DNA of 64,000 nt from Lepidostoma basale (GCA_022606425.2 JAHDVF020001375.1:434001-498000); one strand, 5' to 3'. Positions 1 through 10,262 are shown, counted from the first letter of the stretch. The notes: generated from the letters alone by a model not told the origin. Translations and numbers: made by a program.

Positions 1-19
1 ACGACCTCAGTAAGGTTTG

Positions 20-95
20 TTCTTATAACTAACAAACTATCACACCGTCTCATGAAGGGGTAGGCAGAATGAATGGACAGCTACACTTTAACCAA
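20..95 (-). repeat. RTE-like LINE family A, 3' stub
   Basis: Read on the minus strand this is the last part of LINE family A: the CCTACCCCT-type box, a decayed GTGTGATAG box and a TTAG-like tail next to the window edge. It is a 5'-truncated copy with no coding capacity left. Confidence 0.6.
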
Positions 96-149
96 TGCGG
101 TACTCATCATTCTCTTTTCACCCCCGCGAGAGACGCGGTGTGTGCTTAT

Positions 150-790
150 ATTGTATTAATTTCTAATAAAATAATGATATTAAACAGACAATTTTTTCCA
201 TCTATTTTAATCACTGTAGTTAGTTTGGTTCTACATTGCGTAATATAAGTGTAATATATAATAATTATAAATGTTAAGTTATTTTAAGACTTTTATAAAT
301 ATACTGGCCAACTGAGATAAATTGCAAAGCCCAAATATAACATACAAATCGTCAACATAAATATTATACGACAGTTTTAAATTATTAAAATTAACCACAG
401 ATATAAATGTTTTAATTACATTTTAAACAAAAGCCACTAAGAACAATCTGGCCCTCGAAAAGCTCTCCTCTCTCGACTTCAAAAGTTCAACCCGAAAGTT
501 CCGTCGATTTATGTGTAATTTACGATAACCACTTTGCGGAATATATAAAGCGGATTTAGTATTCAGTCTCGAAGTTTAGAGCGGGGTGTTCTCTGTTCAC
601 CGTGCCCTGTAGATTTAACTTGAAATAAGAGAAGAATGTAGTAATACGAGTATTTACACATAATTTATATGACATGCTATATCACACGATATATCACAAT
701 TTTATAATAGGCCATATAAAATCATGTACCATATTTTAATTTGTTTTGTTAGATTAGAAGTGGATTGAAATTAAACTGGATTAAGTAGAT
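150..790. other. AT-rich stretch, nothing recognised
   Basis: The stretch is AT-rich with no convincing ORF. A slightly richer patch at about 440-610 contains no motif I recognise. Confidence 0.5.
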
Positions 791-799
791 TGAAATTAA

Positions 800-985
800 A
801 CTGGATTAAATGTGGCCTAGATACCCTTTTTGCCATTTGCTTTTTTTTCTGGAATGGTGCATTCTCCAGCTTATGTAAGTCCAGGATGGAGGGCGGGCTT
901 AGGGATTGTTTGAGCGAAGCTGATGAAGGAGCGCCGCTGCGTCCTATAACAGCATCGAGTAGGCGGCGGGTAATCCTCTATATCA
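800..985 (+). repeat. Interspersed repeat C, copy 1
   Basis: It shares blocks with 10845..10925 and 19545..19705: a GTGGCCTAGA/GTGGTCTAGG block, then GAGCGAAGCTGA and a GGTAAGC/GGTAAT-type end. The 67-codon ORF across it is not preserved in the other copies, so I treat it as a repeat of unknown class and not as a gene. Confidence 0.5.
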
Positions 986-1261
986 CACAATAATTCAATA
1001 AATTCGTCAATCTACCCATGAAATTAAAATAATTACAGTCTTCGAAGGTGTCTCATATGTGCATCTGATTAACTAATTTTTATAATGGGAGAAACATATT
1101 AAATTTTACCCTGGCATTATTAAATGCCTGATTTCTTAGCAAGGCGAAGCCTATAACTTCTATAAAATATAATGAAAGTGCTAGAAAATGTTTGTGGTTA
1201 TTAATTTCTCATATAAACCATTTCTATGGGCTGTGGATTCACATGAGTATTAAAAAAAAAC

Positions 1262-1340
1262 CTAGAATTTTCACAATACATTTTCTGAAACATGTTTCGA
1301 ACTGTAGACGCCCTTCCTCGGTGTAGAAAATTTAAAATCT
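1262..1340 (-). repeat. Decayed hammerhead-like relic
   Basis: On the minus strand a CCGAGGA box (canonical CUGANGA with U to C) is followed by a wobble-paired GGGC/GTTC stem and GAAACATGTTTC. Spacing matches the ribozyme elements elsewhere in the window, but the core is mutated. Confidence 0.35.
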
Positions 1341-1784
1341 CACACAGGTAATAAATGTACTTTTTTAAAATTCGCTTTCATTTTATGTTTCAAATAAATA
1401 TTTCAATGAAATAAAATAAATCTTTTCATTTTTACAGCACAGGTTTTTGTTTATTTTTTTTATTGTAAAAACGAGTTAACGTACATGTCTTTTACAATTG
1501 AACTTCAAAATTTTTGTTGTTATATATTAAGCCATGTTCAATGTTAAATTTCACTACAAAATTAATAAAAAAATGTGAATAAAAATACGATTTTTAGTTA
1601 ATTTATAAAGGACAGTTATATGGAATAAACATAACATGATTTTATAATTGACATTAACTCCAAAAATATCAAAATTTTACTAGAATAATTATTTAGACAT
1701 TTTTTTGCATTTGTATTGGATGTGGAATATTGCTAAGACAAGCATCAAATTTGATTGCAGATTTATGGAATTTCTTTATTAAAT

Positions 1785-2010
1785 TCGCTTCAGGTGGGTA
1801 CCTGCTCATCGGAATTGCCAATAAACACAGCTCTAACAGCCCAGCGGGCCTTGATTGATAATAAAAAATCAGTAAAAATTCCTAGTCGCTCGACCGCCAT
1901 TACTGGGTTTGATTTCACAAAGGAGGCCCCTTCTACGGGAGGGGGCGTGGCCCTCCCCCCCCCCGCCTCGGGCGAGGAAGAGAGGGCAGGTAGGCTGGTT
2001 ACATAGGCGG
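1785..2010. promoter_or_regulatory. GC-richer block, candidate regulatory element
   Basis: This non-repetitive block stands out from AT-rich flanks and has a poly-C run near 1955. A short ORF across it shows no recognisable domain. A regulatory role is inferred only from composition and the nearby developmental gene. Confidence 0.25.
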
Positions 2011-2490
2011 AACGTAACTTTTCTTAAAAAACACGAAGTAAAATCTTTCTAGACGTTTTGTAAACGAAAAAATGTATTTAGAATAAGAATTTGCATTTTG
2101 TTTCTACTTCCAGATCAGCTCAATTTCGTATCAATGTGATATGACATAATTGAAGGCTGGTTATTGCAAAGGTGCTTAGTGGTTAAAAGACAAAAGAAAG
2201 AAAAAGAGAAAGCCCTGTTTAATGTTTTGTACTACGGGTGAATTTGAACATCTTCTTCTATTTCTTTTCATTTTAGGCGTTTGGTCTGTTCCTGAAGTCA
2301 GGCTGGCCTCTCTTGGGAAGTTGACTCCTAGCAATTCCTCCATCTCTTTGGCGATCTTCCGTGTGGGATTCTGGAGAGATCCATCCTCTGCACGTGCATA
2401 TTACAGTATTTGCATTTTATGAGCAGAATACTGCTTTAGTTTGAACTACACTTTATTATTGATCCACCATGCATCTTTACACAGTTATTG
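2010..2490. other. Unassigned stretch
   Basis: No recognisable gene. A patch at 2265-2400 could be a very decayed LINE remnant, but I cannot place it in a family. Confidence 0.3.
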
Positions 2491-2496
2491 GTGTTT

Positions 2497-3290
2497 ATCA
2501 AATCAAATCAAATCAAATCAAATCAGTTTATTAACTCAATAGACATTATAAAAAGGAAAATGTTTAAGGCATCTATTAAGTACAGGTAAAATATCTTAAA
2601 AATACAACAAAGTACCAGGAACGCATTAGAGATGGTTCGACATTAGGAAGACAAGATACTTTCTAAAGTCAATAGTATTTGCCCCCTGAACGTACTTTCA
2701 CTAACATGAAAGACGTCGATCTCCGAGGAGACCGCGTTCAGCAGACTAATTGCTCTTCCCACCGGTGTCACCAGAGGCAGATTGGTTCTGGCGGCCGGTA
2801 GGTAAAACAATTTGTGCTGTCGCTGTCGGAGATATCTATCGGGGACAAAAAGACCAACATCCTCCAGTACGGCCGAGTTCTCGAAGTATCCCCTAATTAA
2901 TCTGAAGAAATGGGTTATTAGATGTCCATCTCTTCGAATCTGTAAAGAATTGGTTCCGAGCATTCCCAGAAGAAATGCCGTGGGATAGAGCCACGGATAG
3001 CTACCATACTCCCTCATGTAGAGATACCTCAGAATTTTTTCTGAACCCTCTCCAGCATAACGGAATATCTCGCCTCGTGAGGACTCCATATCACAGAACC
3101 ACTTTCGAGCCTGCTCCGAACCAATGCGTTGTATAGAACTCTGAGCACATTGGGATCCCTGAAAACTTTTCCGGTCCGGACGATGAACCCCAACATCCTC
3201 AATGCAATGCCACAAATCCTCTCGATATGTGCACGAAAAGTTAGCCTACTCTCATAGATGATTCCGAGATCCTTCATGTTTAACATTTAC
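2497..3290 (-). pseudogene. CR1/jockey-like LINE, 3' fragment of RT ORF, frameshifted
   Basis: On the minus strand, two overlapping frames read as one LINE polypeptide C-terminus. Residues from MKDLGI through a RYSVMLERVQKKF segment (3286 down to about 3035) continue in another frame as LRYLYMREYGSYPWL down to a stop at 2643. A single-base frameshift near 3035-3045 separates them. A 3' tail of GATTT repeats (minus strand) lies at 2497-2525. The MKDLGI and SRLESGSVIW-type segments are typical of the post-RT region of jockey/CR1 LINEs. It is 5' truncated and dead. Related copies lie at 20544..20828, 52255..52585, 60164..60640 and 39425..39620. Confidence 0.7.
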
Positions 3291-3309
3291 TTACTTTATG
3301 TTTAATTTT

Positions 3310-3645
3310 AAATGTGTGGATACTCTGTGTATGATAGAGTGTCGAACGAAAATATAAGAAGTGAATGCGGTGCAAATGATGGTGTTATAAACAAAATAAT
3401 GAAAGAGTCATTAAGATGGTTTTGACACATGGAATGGATGAATGAAGAAAGAATGGTAAAAAAATATATGTTAACGGTGTACATAGAACTAACTGGAAAA
3501 CGTGTCACGATCAAAGAAATCAAATATTGAATGTCGGTCACGTGAGGTGTCAGAGAAATTGACGCGCGTGCATGACACGATGTATGATGTTGAGGACCGA
3601 ATGAAATATGCCAGGAAAGAAAAGTGTGAAAGTCCATTCTTTTAT
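3310..3645 (+). pseudogene. RTE-like LINE family A, C-terminal fragment
   Basis: Decayed reading of the family A C-terminus: a SECGAN-like segment, then MNKIMKESLRWF followed by an in-frame stop where GHMERM is expected, and a VGHVR segment. Several stops and frameshifts are present, and it ends before the usual tail. Confidence 0.6.
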
Positions 3646-3649
3646 TTAA

Positions 3650-4095
3650 TATGAGAAAATAGCTCATTGTCATGAAGAAGGAATCTAGTCGTGTCCAGAC
3701 TTGAACTCAAGTCTACTGGATCAGGAGAGAAGCGTTCATCTAGACCAGTGTTCCGCAAACGGTGTGCCGCGGCACACTGGTGTGCCGTGAACCGGATCAG
3801 GTGCGCCGTGGCTAAATAGAAACAAATATTTAGTCGGAACGTTGGTGATCTTTTTTTTTATTGTTTTTTTAGGCTATTCAGCTTTTTCGTGAAAAGGGTC
3901 CGCAGATTTCTACTGGCCGGAAGTTGCTGGCAAAAAAAAGTTTACCAACGTCTCCCGAGCTGATCGACGTCTACGTTCAGATCGAATTTTAGCTTTTGGT
4001 GTGCCGCGGAATTCTAGGAAGAACTTAGGTGTGCCGTAGGTGAGAAAACTTTGCGGAACACTGATCTAGACTACCGTTGTCATCACCGCTAAACG
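3650..4095 (-). repeat. tRNA-derived SINE-2 copy, interrupted by a hAT MITE
   Basis: Matches 21655..21770 in the same orientation. On the minus strand a tRNA-like head (GGTAGTCTAGA region) precedes a GAGTTCAAGTCT B-box-like sequence and an ATGAGCTATTTT-like end. The copy is split by the MITE at 3746..4063, so about 96 bp lie on one side and about 24 bp on the other. Confidence 0.5.
3746..4063. mobile_element. hAT-type MITE with 8-bp target duplication
   Basis: The ends are perfect 14-bp inverted repeats, CAGTGTTCCGCAAA and TTTGCGGAACACTG. They are flanked by the exact 8-bp duplication ATCTAGAC (3738-3745 and 4064-4071). Subterminal GTGTGCCG repeats occur at both ends. Length is 318 bp with no transposase ORF. 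CAGTG ends with an 8-bp duplication are diagnostic of hAT non-autonomous elements. Confidence 0.92.
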
Positions 4096-4134
4096 AAGTT
4101 CTTTATTTAAAAAAAAACTTGAAATGATCACGTT

Positions 4135-4385
4135 GCGTACGCACCTACCCTGCCCCGGTCCAAGTAAGGTCCCGCCTGCGGTAATAACCGTAAATCGTAT
4201 TAAATGTTGAGAGCGGCGGCAATCTGCCGCTCGGCTGTGCGGATTTGGAGCCGGGACCTACTCCGGCGGCTATTTGCCTGTTCATAAATACCAGCAGGAG
4301 CCTCTAATGGCGCAGCTCCGCAGTCCCTAAACCGGAGGATTTATGCGGCGCGATGCCAGCAGCCGAAGCTGCCTTACTGTCATTG
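4135..4385. promoter_or_regulatory. GC-richer block, candidate regulatory element
   Basis: A sharp GC rise between AT-rich flanks, with a GCGGCGGCAATC region and several GCCG-type clusters. It is not repeated elsewhere in the window and has no ORF of note. Confidence 0.3.
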
Positions 4386-4489
4386 TTAAAATTTAACCTG
4401 ATTAATAGGAAATTACGGTTTAAGAATGGCATGACTATGTAATGGCGGCTTTACAATTCCAATGTTAATTTTAAATTTTCCTTCTATAC

Positions 4490-4690
4490 CAACTAACTAA
4501 CCATCACATCGTTTTCCAGTATTTTGTCACAACTCTGGTGGCGTTCTGCTACATTTACACATCGTAACACGCACGCTCGTCGATTGATTGTCATGCCATG
4601 CCATGTCTTCCTTGGCCTTCCTCGACTTCCTATTTCTATTCACGCTACTTGTATATATCTTTTCATTCTCTTCTCGATCTTTCCACTTCA
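4490..4690 (-). repeat. RTE-like LINE family A, 3' fragment
   Basis: On the plus strand it starts with ACTAACTAACCATCAC, the complement of the family A 3' end and TTAG tail. It continues through the decayed RSRRNRRA, GKTWHD and RNRGRPRK-type coding stretch. No open frame remains. Confidence 0.65.
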
Positions 4691-5040
4691 CTTACGATAC
4701 TTTTCGGTTTCTTCAGTATACGTATAATAAGAGAGTTAAAAAAAAATTTCAATAAAAAGTAAACTGAACAATGTACTTGTCATTTTAATGTTTTCATCTT
4801 CATACAGATAAGATAATTAAGGATTCCATTAAATTCACTTCAATGGGTGCAAAGAGAGTAAAATCTTCATCAATTTGTATATTATTAATGACATCAGAAC
4901 TTGGATCATTTTGTCTTATAAAGTAATCATCGAATTTTCTTTATTTCAAGTCATATAACCCAGATGTAGAGACAAACATCACTTTATAAATTAAGGAGAT
5001 TTTGTTAAAACTTAAAAACATTTGTTTTAAAATATACATA

Positions 5041-5195
5041 ACTAACTAATTAACCATCATGCCGTTTTTTTGAAAGGGTAGGCAGAAAGGATAGTCTGCC
5101 ACACTGCCCTATTCTGATATATCTCTCGAGCATTCTCTAAATTCATACATCGTAACATGCACGTTCATCGTACTGCATATAAGACTTTTATAATT
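5041..5195 (-). repeat. RTE-like LINE family A, 3' stub
   Basis: Shows the ACTAACTAATTAACCATCATGCCG end followed by the complement of the family A terminal coding region. Confidence 0.65.
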
Positions 5196-5224
5196 TTATA
5201 TAATTCTAGATTCTTGCAATAAGT

Positions 5225-5310
5225 TTGTAATAATTTTGGTTAGTTTATAAAGGTGTAAGCCTTCAAAACATGTCGAGAAAAATAATCTCAAAAGTAGAAA
5301 GAACAGTGTT
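5225..5310. repeat. Hammerhead-relic repeat, family related to 39105..39225
   Basis: Shares AATAATTTTGGTTAGTTTAT and CATGTCGAGAAAAATAA-type blocks with 39105..39225, where a CTGATG box sits just upstream of CGAAACATGTC. In this copy the CTGATGA box is gone. Confidence 0.4.
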
Positions 5311-5399
5311 TTAATTCATAAAATTTCGATTATTATAATCTTAATGGATATTTTACAGAGAAGATGAATGATTTTCTTAAAATATTTTCGAATCACAAT

Positions 5400-5755
5400 A
5401 CTGTTTATTCGCATTGAATCACATAAATCTTAACCGACTTTTTTCGTAGCCTTGGATAACTCCGAACGAAAAAGATTCCACCGGAGTTGCTTAACTTGTC
5501 AAATAAATACGAAAATAAATACCCGATTAATATTGGAATTGACAAAAACGCAATCAAATAAAAGCAAAGCAAGATCCAATTCGTTTGCCGCAAAATCTTG
5601 TGGGCATCATTTAAGGTGGTCTGCTTTATATCAGAAGAATAAACGGTTGGCTGGTTCTGCCCCCTCCCTCCCACCATCCTTGAACAGCCCTCACCCTCCG
5701 AGGGTGTAGACGCTCCGTTCCACTTCTTTCTACCGCCAGACACACAAAGCGTATA
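5400..5755. promoter_or_regulatory. Non-repetitive block with a 112-codon minus-strand ORF, doubtful
   Basis: The block is moderately GC-richer than its surroundings. The minus-strand ORF (5405..5743) has one hydrophobic stretch that could look like a membrane segment, but no recognised domain, no codon-bias support and a competing plus ORF. I favour a non-coding conserved block over a gene. Confidence 0.2.
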
Positions 5756-5898
5756 TTTCTAGAACGTTATTAACTTAATTAAATATTTTCAATTTGAAAT
5801 GAAAATTCATAAGTTTTAAATGAAAAAATACACAAGATAAGATTGCGTTTACTCGTATATTGATTAGTAAGATAAATTGTATACATAAAATTTTCACT

Positions 5899-5940
5899 AC
5901 ACTGGTGAAGGGCTTCTGTTTTCCGAGAAATATGTTTGGG
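5899..5940 (+). repeat. Decayed hammerhead relic (GGGCTTCTG family)
   Basis: Same layout as 33006..33038: CTGGTGA (from CTGATGA), AGGGCTTCTG, then a mutated GAGAAATATGTT in place of GAAACATGTT. The core is broken. Confidence 0.45.
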
Positions 5941-6232
5941 TTATTTTTAATTTTATTTTAATTGTATTTAAAAATAAAGTGTTGTGTTACAAAAAATATA
6001 TATAGTTTACATATTGTTCAATTATGAATCCGCAACACAAAAGTAATGGTGAATATAGAAGAAATATAAATTTAATTTATTATTTTATAGCCTTTAAACT
6101 TGCTTTAACTATACATTTTATAATATATTTTAAAAATCAATTAATATCGTTAATTCGGTTATAAAATCGTTTGTCAACTACTCGTAGTTTAAGGCAATTG
6201 ATACCTATCATACTTACCAAATTATCTAGAGT

Positions 6233-6370
6233 GTAGTATGTAGTGTAGAGTGTAGTGTAGTGTAGTGTGTAGTGTAGTGTGTAGTGCAGTGTGTAGTGTA
6301 GTGTGTAGTGTAGTGTGTAGTGTAGTGTGTAGTGTGGTGTGTAGTGTAGTGTGAAGTATATTGTGCAGTA
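6233..6370. repeat. GTGTA/GTGTGTA minisatellite
   Basis: About 25 tandem units built from GTGTAGT and its GTGTGTAGT variant, with a few single-base variants (GTGCAG, GTGTGG). A simple tandem repeat. Confidence 0.95.
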
Positions 6371-6689
6371 TGTATATTTGATAATATTTAAAGAGAAAAA
6401 CGGTCTTCTATTGATATTATAGTCAATTATAGGTATGCAAAATAAGTGTTAAAAAAGTAATTATTAATGAATTCATATCATCTTGAAACAGTTTAATCGA
6501 AATTATCAAAGAACATTCACGATTTATCAACTCGAAAAACTTGTAATTAAATCAATTCTTATGTGTATAAACCAAAAAACAATTGAAAATAATATTGCTT
6601 ACAGTATTTCAATAATTGTATGCAAATCATTTTACTATTATAAATCTATTCGGTTCAAAATACTAAAAAAATATATATATCAGATTAGT

Positions 6690-6860
6690 TATAGATACAG
6701 CACGAATCATGTCCAAAGAATGGACACCTCCAGACTCCCCTATATTGCACTACATACTCAGCCTCACGGGACACGTCTTTAAAGATGGAAGGACAGCTGG
6801 GAATCTACCTCACCGGAGGAGTAACCCTTTGGAGAAAATACCACATAAGTATAATATATA
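6690..6860 (+). pseudogene. LINE C-terminal remnant, low confidence
   Basis: A decayed frame (VQRMDTSRLP, then a TRL and RWKDSWEST-like run) followed by GAA-rich sequence. It resembles the region at about 10340..10440. Consistent with the end of a non-LTR retrotransposon ORF, but too degraded to place. Confidence 0.3.
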
Positions 6861-7059
6861 GCAAGGAAGAAGAAGGAGAAGTTATAAAACCGTCTTTTGA
6901 GATTTAAACAAGTTAAAAAAATGGATTTACAAATTTTAAAACTGCCGTAATTCTATGCAATAATACAAATATTTCAATAGCTACTTACAGTGATTAAAAA
7001 AAACATATCCGCTTTTCCATACAAATTCTAAAATTACGTATGTTTTTTTAACCTAACCT

Positions 7060-7340
7060 AACATAACACAAAATGTTCTGTTCCTGCTCACTCGCAGATA
7101 GGAAAATACATTTTTGTAGTAGGCAATCAATGAATCTGGGAGCTTGGAGCACTCGAAGTGAGTTGATTTATAAATTCTGGAGAACTTTCGGGATCAATCG
7201 CGGGAGAGGGGTGCGAGGTGAAATCCAAGAGATCCCAATAAATAGATGTCGGGTTACTCTGGGCTGGGGCCAGCGCACGCCTCGGATCCAAGATTTCTTA
7301 TATTCAAAGTTCAAGATTGGTTTGCAGAGCTGAATGCTTT
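7060..7340. promoter_or_regulatory. GC-richer block, candidate regulatory element
   Basis: Non-repetitive. The 86-codon ORF has no domain, and composition changes at both edges. Confidence 0.25.
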
Positions 7341-7507
7341 AGTATTCTAATATTTAAAATAATAATATTTAAAAAAATTAGAGATTAATTTCATTACTTC
7401 ACATCACATTAATAAATATTCGATAGCAAGTAGTTAGAGATATTTATATTTAAAAATATATAAAGATATTAAACTGTTAATGAATAAACTTTGTATTTTG
7501 TATCACA

Positions 7508-7570
7508 ATTGTATTTTATTTAACGACAGCTGTTTCATCAACAAATGTTGACATCATCAGGTGTTACAAT
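7508..7570 (-). ncRNA. Type I hammerhead ribozyme motif
   Basis: Read 5'-3' on the minus strand: distal helix I ATTGTA (pairs with TACAAT at the 3' end), a short AC/GT proximal helix, CTGATGA, helix II GTCAAC/GTTGAT with loop ATTT, GAAA, then the palindrome ACAGCTGT and C (GUC cleavage triplet). All core nucleotides of a hammerhead are present. The proximal helix I is only 2 bp, so activity is uncertain. Self-cleavage is inferred from structure. Confidence 0.65.
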
Positions 7571-8014
7571 AATATATAAACTTTTGTCATGTCGTTAAAA
7601 GCATTCATACTACCTTCAACTTTTGTCACCTTTCCTATTAATGTAATCATTGATGACCCGCGGTGGGTGAAATTCAGTATTCGTATACAAGTATAAGTAT
7701 ACATTCAAAAAAGAAATATGTAGTTCCTGTTATTGTTTATCGTTTTTAATTTATTACTTTTCATCGTTTTTGACTCTATACTATGTGTAATTGTTCCTTC
7801 TAATTACTGTTTTATTACTATTATAATTATATTTTCCACCTTTAATTTTCTTTTATAAATAGTAAATAACCGTTCTTTTAATTTAAAAATTCAGGTACCT
7901 AACTCAATTTCAGCAAGAACTTCAAAAATATATTAAATAAATTATTCAAATTGACATAGAAACAAATACACATAAAGATTCGAAAAATCACAAAAATTTG
8001 ACATTTGATATATT

Positions 8015-8079
8015 ATTGTAACACCTGATGATGTCAACATTGGTTGATGAAACAGCTGTCGCGGAAAATAAAATACAAT
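8015..8079 (+). ncRNA. Type I hammerhead ribozyme motif
   Basis: ATTGTA (8015-8020) pairs with TACAAT (8074-8079). CTGATGA is at 8025-8031; helix II GTCAAC/GTTGAT at 8033-8038 and 8043-8048; GAAA at 8049-8052; palindromic ACAGCTGT then C. The predicted cleavage site is after 8060 (GUC). The proximal helix I pair AC/GC is weakened compared with the minus-strand partner at 7508..7570. Confidence 0.6.
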
Positions 8080-8544
8080 TGTGGTACAATTTTTTTTTTT
8101 TATTCAATAACAGTTTAAAATGTTAAGGTATCACAGTGTTTCGACCAAAACAATGGACTAGATAAAGATATATTTAATCATCATTTGTTAACCAATAGTG
8201 TTTGCAGAGAAAAAAATAGAAGTTTTAGTCCACGATGAAATAACATGGGCTAAATCTTGAATAAAATCTATATAATCTTTGATATTTCTTTGTTTTCATG
8301 TTAGGAATAAATTAACAAAATAAAAATGATATTTTTTAATGTTTAAGCAAAAAAAAAAAAGAAGTTATATTAATGGTAATGGTGCGGACCGAGGAGAACT
8401 GAAAGGATTGGAGGCGTTTTGTTTTGGTTCCATAGATCACGCCCCTCAGTAATGAGAAAACGAAGAAAGAAAAAGAAATGGTAACGAGTTATTTTTGACG
8501 ATCCATGCGATTCTACTTAAAAAATATGATGCGTGTTGCAAATG

Positions 8545-8640
8545 ACTGACACCCCAAATTGGCGATAGATTAGCTACCTATCACAAGTCATAAGAATCAC
8601 TATGATAGCTATGATGAGATTGCATCATAAGTAAAATAAA
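8545..8640 (+). repeat. SINE-1 internal fragment
   Basis: Contains TGGCGATAGATTAGCTACC and CTATCACAAGTCAT, the body of SINE-1 (compare 44065-44110). The tRNA head and 3' tail are missing. Confidence 0.65.
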
Positions 8641-8925
8641 AAAAAGGATCATGGTTTGGACATATGGAATGAATGGACGAGAGGAGAATAATTAAAATGT
8701 TGTATACAAGCAGTGTGAGTGGAAAGAAAAGTTGTTAAATACCAAGGAAAACATGGCATGTCCAAATTAATCAAATATTAAAAGGCGGCCACATTCGATG
8801 TCGGAAAAAATCGACAAGCGTGCATGTTACAATGTATGAACGTATAGGAAGCCAGAGTGGTATGTCAGGACAGCATAATGGTGGTCCATCCTCTCTGCTT
8901 ACCCCTCCGGCGTGATAGTTTGTAA
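8641..8925 (+). pseudogene. RTE-like LINE family A, C-terminal fragment
   Basis: Decayed coding remains of the WFGHMERM, TWHVQINQILK and TSVHVTMYE-type stretch, ending with CTTACCCCTCCGGCGTGATAG. Multiple stops. Confidence 0.65.
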
Positions 8926-8934
8926 AATATTGAA

Positions 8935-8995
8935 ATAATTAATACTAATGAAAACATCAGTTTTCTAGAAATTTTATTATATATTATGGGAATTA
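8935..8995. repeat. Hairpin family H, half copy
   Basis: Starts AATTAATACTAATGAAAAC and continues TTTTCTAGAAATTTTATTAT, matching the left arm of the hairpin family seen complete at 29085..29280. Confidence 0.6.
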
Positions 8996-9084
8996 TTGCG
9001 ATTGCTTGATTTGTATGTGCAAAAACTCTAAGGTTAATAATTCTAAATCCTCAATTTTATTTTATTTGGTACTATTGTTACTCG

Positions 9085-9155
9085 TATTCTTTACATCGAT
9101 TTGGCTCTTGCTGTCATGATGTAAAGAGCGATTCAACAAAATAATAATAATGAAA
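9085..9155 (+). repeat. SINE-1, 3' tail fragment
   Basis: Contains CGATTTGGCTCTTGCTGTCA and ATGTAAAGAGCG followed by (ATA)n, the 3' end of SINE-1. Confidence 0.65.
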
Positions 9156-9399
9156 TTATCTGCATACCTATATGAAAACAAAAGATTCGCGAAAATTAAA
9201 AAAAATATCGAAATATTAGCCAAAAATTAATAAATTTGAAATACTAGAAAACATACAAACATAACACACATGACGAAATTGTCCATAAGTCTATATCCGA
9301 TTTATAATTTTAATATTTTTTATTGCTGAAATATTTTGAAATTGTAAGATTGAATCAGGCTCTTGCAAAATGATCAAAATATCAGATACGCTCACGAAA

Positions 9400-9850
9400 T
9401 ATGATGATTCCGCGATAAATCCGGGTCTGCGAGAAATCCTCCATATATCTGGCGCCATTTCCCTTCGCTTTTACCGCTTTCGTATTGAATTATTAAAATT
9501 TATCGCCCGGAGTTTTTTATACCCGGGCCGGGCGCGAGCCGAGAAATTATTGTTATTGCAGATTTTTTGATTTCTGAGCAGTAACCGCCGCCGCCCGCCC
9601 CCGCCCCCGCCCTCCGCCGCCCGCCCGCCGTAAAGTGCCTCTTCTCGGGGGATTTGGTTATATCTCTCCGCGAGAAATCTACGGTTTATTTTCACTTATT
9701 CCTTTAAAGGAGCGCCATTCCGCTGCCGCAACTGTTTCCCGGAGTACCGCCTAATGAATATTATATTTCCATTATGGCTGCAGCAATAAACCGAATTCCT
9801 TATTTGGCTCTGCGTGTAATATCACTTATTTAATGCAGCGAGATTTTTAA
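9400..9850. promoter_or_regulatory. Long GC-rich block, candidate regulatory element
   Basis: Includes a CCGCC/CCCGCC tract at 9587-9630, an inverted CCCGGG core near 9521, and balanced blocks on both sides. It is not repeated elsewhere. ORFs across it are composition artefacts. Among the longest such blocks in the window. Confidence 0.35.
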
Positions 9851-9872
9851 ACGTTAAAAAAGGCTCCACCAG

Positions 9873-10262
9873 AGAATGATCAAGTGCTATGTGTGGTCTG
9901 TTTTATTGTACGGATATGAAACATGGACCTTGAAAGTTAACTCAATGAACAGACTAGAAGCATTTGAAATGTGGCTCCATCGCCGAATGCTCAGAGTTCC
10001 CTGGACAGACATGGTTACCAATACTGAAGTCCTGAGGCGAACTAGAGTTGAATCTGGGTCATATACTGCGTGGGGAAAAGTATAACCTTCTCCAACTGAT
10101 TTAGGGCCTGGAAGGAGACAAATGCCCTGGCTGCGAAACGTGAGGGAGTGGACTGGCATCCGAAGTGTGGAGGAGCTGTTCCGTGCGGGGCAGGACAGGG
10201 ACAGGTTCGCCGAGGTGATCGCCAACATTGGGGGGCCCGACAGGGCACTTGAAGAAGAAGAA
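9873..10262 (+). pseudogene. LINE family C, C-terminal RT-tail fragment
   Basis: The frame starts KCYVWSVLLYGYETWTL, then NRLEAFEMWLHRRMLRVPW. After a frameshift it continues MPWLRNVREWTG, SVEELFRAGQDRDRFAEV and IANIGG, ending in GAAGAAGAAG. The VLLYGxETWTL and LEAFEMWxxRRML motifs are characteristic of the RTE-like LINE post-RT region. 5' truncated and frameshifted. Relatives lie at 28070..28270 (minus), 37870..38095 (minus) and 42930..43065. Confidence 0.75.

Larger units (their letters stand above)
7495..8095. mobile_element. Fold-back element with inverted hammerhead-bearing arms
   Basis: The left arm (about 7500-7580) and right arm (about 8010-8090) are inverted copies sharing ACAATTGTATTTTATTT, the ribozyme core and GTGTTACAATA. 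The roughly 430-bp interior contains part of repeat B (7645-7715, ACCCGCGGTGGGT). Each arm holds a hammerhead motif, minus in the left arm and plus in the right. No protein-coding capacity. Confidence 0.7.

Noticed and set aside
5405..5743. 112-codon ORF with a hydrophobic segment as a membrane protein gene
   Set aside because: No family resemblance, an overlapping plus ORF of similar quality, and no splice or poly(A) context. Kept only as a doubtful block.
6233..6370. CRISPR-like regular repeats
   Set aside because: Units are 7-9 bp with no spacers; this is a minisatellite in a eukaryotic genome.
8130..8180. GTGTTTCGACCAAAACAATGG (also near 25325 and 27715) as a second ribozyme
   Set aside because: The minus reading has GAAACACT but no CUGANGA box or helix II at the right spacing; it is just a shared flank of that fold-back family.
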